In this document: one piece after another, positions 6,387 through 9,235 of the stretch | How the letters are laid out: each line of letters opens with the position of its first letter | How positions within the stretch are numbered: the stretch's first letter is position 1 | NCBI GenBank assembly: GCA_964535025.1 | Contig: CAZHRW010000059.1 | Span: forward strand, 1-9,235 | From: JAAYZK01 sp964535025 | GTDB lineage: Bacteria > Planctomycetota > Phycisphaerae > SM23-33 > FEN-1343 | DNA: 9,235 nucleotides | Direction: 5' to 3' | The notes under the pieces: model-generated | Seen by the model: the letters and a program-made list of their open reading frames with translations, nothing else | Databases searched by the model: none | Told to the model about the DNA's origin: nothing | Translations under genes and position numbers: made by a program

Positions 6387-7058
6387 TCAAGGCGAGTTGC
6401 GCACGTCCGTCCCGTCCTTTGTCCCCGCCCGAACGTGGACGATCCGCCCCTCGACGCTCAGGCGCCCCTCGGCGAACAGCCGCACCGCCTCGGGATAGGC
6501 GATGCACTCCTGCTCGAACACGCGGGCGGCCAGCGTGTCGGGCGTGTCGCCCTCCAGGACCTCGACGCAGCGCTGGACGATGATCGGGCCGGTGTCGTAC
6601 TGGTGGTCGCAGAAGTGCACCGTGCAGCCCGAGACCTTGCATCCGGCGGCCAGGACCGCCGCGTGCACGTGATGGCCCCACATGCCACGGCCGCCAAACG
6701 AGGGCAAGAGGGCCGGATGAATGTTCATCACCCGGTCGTCGTACGACCGTGGGAAATGCCACAACTGCAGGTACCCCGCCAGGACCACCAGGTCCGGCGC
6801 GGCGGCGTCGACCGCCTCGGTGACGGCGGCCGAAAACGCCTCCGCGTCGGCGTAGTCCGCACGACGGATGATGCTGCACGGCAGGCCCACCTGCACCGCC
6901 CACTCGGCCCCCCGACAGGGGCGCGAGGCGATCACGCCGACGATCTCGGCGCCCAGGTCCCCTGCGGCGATCCGCCCGTGCAGGTTCTTCAGCGTCGTCC
7001 CGCCGCCGCTGATCAACGCGACCAATCGCAGGGGACTCTTGCGCGCTTCGCTGTTCAT
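6387..7058 (-). CDS. purN: Phosphoribosylglycinamide formyltransferase PurN
   Basis: The product has 223 residues. It transfers a formyl group from 10-formyltetrahydrofolate to GAR in the third step of de novo purine synthesis, in the cytoplasm. The phosphate-binding loop SGGGTTL spans 17-23. The catalytic trio is N112, H114 (in MNIHPALLPS) and D155 (in DTGPII), matching the known Asn-His-Asp of the family. The loop after the catalytic His, SFGGRGMWGHHVH, is about five residues longer than in the E. coli enzyme and resembles forms I recall from plants and planctomycetes. The C-terminus extends about 15 residues beyond the usual end and is polar. The ATG at 7058 has no SD. A good promoter places the transcription start within about 3 nt of it, so the message may be leaderless. 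It is first in the minus-strand gene run. Confidence 0.93.
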   Translation of the reverse strand: MNSEARKSPLRLVALISGGGTTLKNLHGRIAAGDLGAEIVGVIASRPCRGAEWAVQVGLPCSIIRRADYADAEAFSAAVTEAVDAAAPDLVVLAGYLQLWHFPRSYDDRVMNIHPALLPSFGGRGMWGHHVHAAVLAAGCKVSGCTVHFCDHQYDTGPIIVQRCVEVLEGDTPDTLAARVFEQECIAYPEAVRLFAEGRLSVEGRIVHVRAGTKDGTDVRNSP

Positions 7059-7066
7059 GAGGGGTG

Positions 7067-7095
7067 ATTAGAGCCCCCAGGGGCCGGTACGTCAA
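7067..7095 (-). promoter_or_regulatory. purN promoter, sigma-70-like
   Basis: On the minus strand TTGACG (7095-7090) and TCTAAT (7072-7067) are separated by exactly 17 nt, and each matches five of six consensus bases. The predicted start of transcription is near 7060, against a start codon at 7058, leaving almost no leader. The spacer contains a perfect 5-bp inverted repeat, GCCCC-TG-GGGGC (7084-7073), which could be an operator. This is the best promoter in the window. Confidence 0.65.
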
Positions 7096-7137
7096 CCGCT
7101 CAGGGGCCACCGTCGAGGCGCCGACGCTCTCGACGCG

Positions 7138-7202
7138 ATGGACAGGGTGGACAAGCGGGGTTCGTCGGTCCATACTGTCCATTCGGTCCGTTGGGACCAT
7201 CC
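7138..7202. repeat. 9-nt unit inverted repeat array (TGGACA / TGTCCA)
   Basis: Two direct 9-mers, ATGGACAGG and GTGGACAAG (7138-7155), are followed by an 11-nt spacer. Three reversed units then follow, GGTCCATAC, TGTCCATTC and GGTCCGTTG (7167-7193), with a partial GGACCATCC at 7194-7202. The halves pair: 7138-7145 is a perfect 8-bp complement of 7175-7182, and after one mismatch 7147-7152 pairs with 7168-7173 (one G-T wobble) around a 15-nt loop. A second small hairpin pairs GGTCC (7185-7189) with GGACC (7194-7198). The array covers the candidate FGE promoter. Confidence 0.7.
7148..7176 (+). promoter_or_regulatory. Candidate promoter of the FGE-domain lipoprotein gene
   Basis: TGGACA (7148-7153, five of six -35 matches) and CATACT (7171-7176, four of six -10 matches) are separated by 17 nt. 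The predicted start near 7183 gives a leader of about 50 nt that begins at the small hairpin (7185-7198) and ends in a strong SD. Both boxes are part of the inverted repeat array, so the match may partly reflect the repeat and not promoter selection. Confidence 0.45.
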
Positions 7203-7218
7203 CGTGCCCTTGGGAGAA

Positions 7219-7224
7219 AAGGAG
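7219..7224 (+). promoter_or_regulatory. Strong ribosome binding site AAGGAG
   Basis: AAGGAG lies 7 nt before the ATG at 7232 and only 4 nt before the adjacent ATG at 7229, so 7232 is the better start. It rules out the long upstream frame that opens at 7064 and would place the signal peptide more than 50 residues into the protein. Confidence 0.8.
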
Positions 7225-7231
7225 TGCAATG

Positions 7232-8236
7232 ATGACAGGTCGGGTCGCTGTCATGGCTTGGCTGTGCCTGCTATGGGCGGGCTGCGACTCGAACAGCACC
7301 GACCGGCAGGCCGACTCGCCATCGTCGCGACCGTCCGGCGCGACCGCCCCCGCCGAACGCTCGGACCCGCCGGCCGAACGGCCGGAAGCGACGACGCGTT
7401 CGCGCGAGCCGGAGGTCTACACCGCCTGGCCGTTCAGCGCTGCCGAGGCGAAGCGCCGCCAGGCGGTCACGGCCGAAGCGATGGGCCTGCCCGAGCAACG
7501 CGCGTTCGGGCTGGGCAGCGGCGTGACGATGGACGTCGTCCTGATCCCCGCCGGCGACTTCATGATGGGCTCCCCGCGCGACGAAGCCGAACGGGACGAC
7601 GATGAGCAACTCCACCCTGTCACGATTGCGCGGCCGTATTATATGGGGGCGACGGAGGTGACGCAGGCTCAGTGGCGCGCGGTGATGGGCAGCCATCGAG
7701 GTCATTTCAAGGGGGCGGTCGACCTGCCTGTCGAGATGGTGTCCTGGACGGATGCGACAGCGTTCTGCCGGGAGCTTTCGGAGACGCTGGGCCGCGACGT
7801 CCATCTGCCCACGGAGGCTCAGTGGGAGTATGCGTGCCGGGCGGGCATGTCGATGCCCTTCCACACGGGCGAGACCCTCAGCACGGGCCAGGCGAATTAC
7901 GACGGCCACTATCCTTACCGTGACGGCCGCAAGGGCATGTATCGAGAGAAGACGACGCCGGTCGGGAGCTTCGCGCCTAATGCGTTCGGTCTGTATGACA
8001 TGCACGGCAACGTTTGGGAGTGGTGTTCGGACCGGTACGGCGACTATGACGCCGCCGCCCCCGTGGCCGGCCGGTCGGAAGAGCCGCAGAGCCGCACCAT
8101 CCACGTGTTGCGCGGCGGCTGCTGGTGCGACAGCGCTGGTCTCTGCCGCTCGGCTAACCGAAGCCGCTGCGAGGACGACGCCCCCTACTTCATCATCGGC
8201 TTTCGGGTGGTAGTTGAGGCGGACGGCCCGAACTGA
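7232..8236 (+). CDS. FGE-sulfatase (SUMF1/EgtB/PvdO) domain lipoprotein
   Basis: The product has 334 residues. The signal peptide MTGRVAVMAWLCLLWAGC ends at C18, the likely lipidated cysteine, although Trp at -3 is unusual. A disordered linker rich in Ser, Pro, Ala and Glu covers 20-60. The FGE-like domain spans about 98-327, with family landmarks in order: FMMGSP (110-115), EVTQAQW (142-148), VSWTDATAFC (170-179), RLPTE-like HLPTEAQWEYACRAG (191-205), GLYDMHGNVWEWCSD (253-267), RGGCW (294-298), CRSANR (305-310) and GFRVV (323-327). True formylglycine-generating enzymes carry two active cysteines near the end. Here the cysteines are C297, C299 and C305: C305 aligns with the second, but the first is displaced by one. 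A true sulfatase-activating role is therefore doubtful, and many such lipoproteins have unknown roles. It is divergent from purN. Confidence 0.88.
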   Translation: MTGRVAVMAWLCLLWAGCDSNSTDRQADSPSSRPSGATAPAERSDPPAERPEATTRSREPEVYTAWPFSAAEAKRRQAVTAEAMGLPEQRAFGLGSGVTMDVVLIPAGDFMMGSPRDEAERDDDEQLHPVTIARPYYMGATEVTQAQWRAVMGSHRGHFKGAVDLPVEMVSWTDATAFCRELSETLGRDVHLPTEAQWEYACRAGMSMPFHTGETLSTGQANYDGHYPYRDGRKGMYREKTTPVGSFAPNAFGLYDMHGNVWEWCSDRYGDYDAAAPVAGRSEEPQSRTIHVLRGGCWCDSAGLCRSANRSRCEDDAPYFIIGFRVVVEADGPN

Positions 8237-8317
8237 TCCGCCTTTGCCGCCGGGTCCCGTTTCGTCTCGCTCCCATCATTCACGTTCATCGACAACCACC
8301 GATATCGAGACACGACC

Positions 8318-9235
8318 ATGGCACGATCGAAGCAACCGACCCGAAGCACCGCCGCTGTCGACGCCCGCGGCGAAACCGTCATCAACCTCGGCCGGGCGAC
8401 GCTCAAGCCCCGACGGCCCGTGGTCGCCGGGTCACACGCGACAGTGACCTATACATACACGGCGGGCCACCCCGTGGACGACTCGGGCTACGTGATGGTG
8501 GCGTTCCGCCACGTAAGCGATTTTGGCACACCGCAGTTCGACCGGCCGGGTGAGGTGAACTACTGTTCGGTGCGGACAACGGGCGATTGCCGAATCCTGC
8601 CACGATGGGACGCCAAGGGCCACACGCGGCCGTGGTCGGCGGCGCTGCTGCTGCAGGTGCGAGGCGGATTCCTGGCTTGCGGCGAGAAGATCATCCTGAC
8701 GTTCGGCGATACCTCGGACGGCTCGCCGGGCTGGCGGGTGCAGACGTTTGCCGAACGGGCGTGGACGTTCCGCACGCTGGTCGATCCGATCGCGACGTAC
8801 CAGTTCAAGCGCCTGAACGACTCGCCTGCCCTGGCTGTCGTCGCCGGCGAGCCGGTCCGCGCGGTATGCCTGGCGCCGTCGCAGGTGACGGCGGGCGAGC
8901 CGTTTGAGATCCTGCTCAAGCTGGAGGACCGCTGGGGCAACCCCGTCGGACGGCCGTCCCGACGGAAACACCGTCCCTTCGCCGACACAGGCGTGCAGAC
9001 CGTGACGGCCCGCGACAAACGCACCGGCCTGGAAGCGACCAGTCCGCCCCTCGAGGTTCGCCCCGCAGGTACGAAGGGGCTGAAGCGCTGGTGGGCCGAC
9101 TTTCACGGCCAGAGCGAAGAGACCATCGGATCCAACACGATCGACGATTACTTCACCTTTGCCCGCGACTGGGCTGCCCTCGACATCGCCGCCCATCAGG
9201 GCAACGATTTTCAGATCACCGATGCGTTCTGGCGG
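8318..9235 (+). CDS. DUF3604 family protein, N-terminal part (cut by window end)
   Basis: 306 residues are visible and the frame remains open at the right edge. Residues 38-155 look like a beta-sandwich domain: alternating strands such as ATVTYTYTAG and SGYVMVAF, with GWRVQTFAERAWTF near its end. A second beta segment covers 180-250. From residue 258 the DUF3604 signature begins: WWADFHGQSEET (H263), IDDYFTFARD (275-284), then AAHQGNDFQITDAFW (H293, D297). These are the first metal-ligand-like residues of a PHP-type hydrolase fold, so a metal-dependent hydrolase is likely; the substrate is unknown. No signal peptide or lipobox is visible. The ATG at 8318 has no strong SD. An upstream GTG or ATG is not favoured. 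The gene follows the FGE-domain gene by 81 nt without a visible terminator, so co-transcription is possible. Confidence 0.85.
   Translation, partial: MARSKQPTRSTAAVDARGETVINLGRATLKPRRPVVAGSHATVTYTYTAGHPVDDSGYVMVAFRHVSDFGTPQFDRPGEVNYCSVRTTGDCRILPRWDAKGHTRPWSAALLLQVRGGFLACGEKIILTFGDTSDGSPGWRVQTFAERAWTFRTLVDPIATYQFKRLNDSPALAVVAGEPVRAVCLAPSQVTAGEPFEILLKLEDRWGNPVGRPSRRKHRPFADTGVQTVTARDKRTGLEATSPPLEVRPAGTKGLKRWWADFHGQSEETIGSNTIDDYFTFARDWAALDIAAHQGNDFQITDAFWR

Noticed and set aside
7138..7202. CRISPR-like array
   Set aside because: The units are 9 nt, partly inverted and without unique spacers, so this is not a CRISPR array.
7064..7231. Start of the FGE-domain protein at 7064
   Set aside because: It would add about 56 residues before a clear lipoprotein signal and run through the inverted repeat. 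AAGGAG before 7232 decides the start.

Overview
This is a GC-rich stretch of bacterial chromosome that appears complete apart from one gene cut by the right edge. The family mix points to Planctomycetota, possibly a Phycisphaerae-like lineage. The clues are a PurN with the lengthened 'SFGGRGMWGHHVH' loop, a lipoprotein with an FGE-sulfatase domain, a DUF3604 protein, frequent GTG starts and patchy Shine-Dalgarno (SD) use. This placement is inferred from family resemblance, not from a marker gene. I see no rRNA, tRNA, insertion sequence, CRISPR array or phage gene.

Layout. A plus-strand DUF434-family protein (153-872) ends 2 nt from a convergent block of minus-strand genes. Read in transcription order from the right, that block is purN (7058-6387), two tandem PilZ-domain proteins (6226-5471 and 5458-4664), a Gfo/Idh/MocA-like protein (4623-3691), ogt (3694-3152) and mntP (3149-2580). 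An AT-richer gap follows, then a DUF2089 zinc-ribbon/HTH-like protein (2366-2082) and a serine-hydrolase lipoprotein (2029-875). To the right of purN, a divergent plus-strand pair begins: an FGE-domain lipoprotein (7232-8236) and the first 306 residues of a DUF3604 protein (8318 to the window end).

How the genes fit together. The purN-to-mntP run is tight (gaps of 12, 40, -4 and 2 nt) except for 160 nt after purN, so at least pilZ1-pilZ2-gfo-ogt-mntP is probably one transcript. It mixes purine synthesis, c-di-GMP sensing, DNA alkylation repair and Mn export, with no single obvious pathway. DUF2089 plus the serine hydrolase form a second small unit. The FGE-like and DUF3604 proteins form a third.

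Regulation. The purN/FGE divergent region (7059-7231) is the richest non-coding stretch. It holds a good sigma-70-like promoter for purN that predicts an almost leaderless mRNA, and a candidate FGE promoter whose -35 and -10 boxes lie inside a long inverted repeat built from 9-nt TGGACA-type units. No clearly new multi-gene system is evident. The best leads are the degenerate Gfo-like protein beside the PilZ pair, and the architecture of the divergent promoter region.
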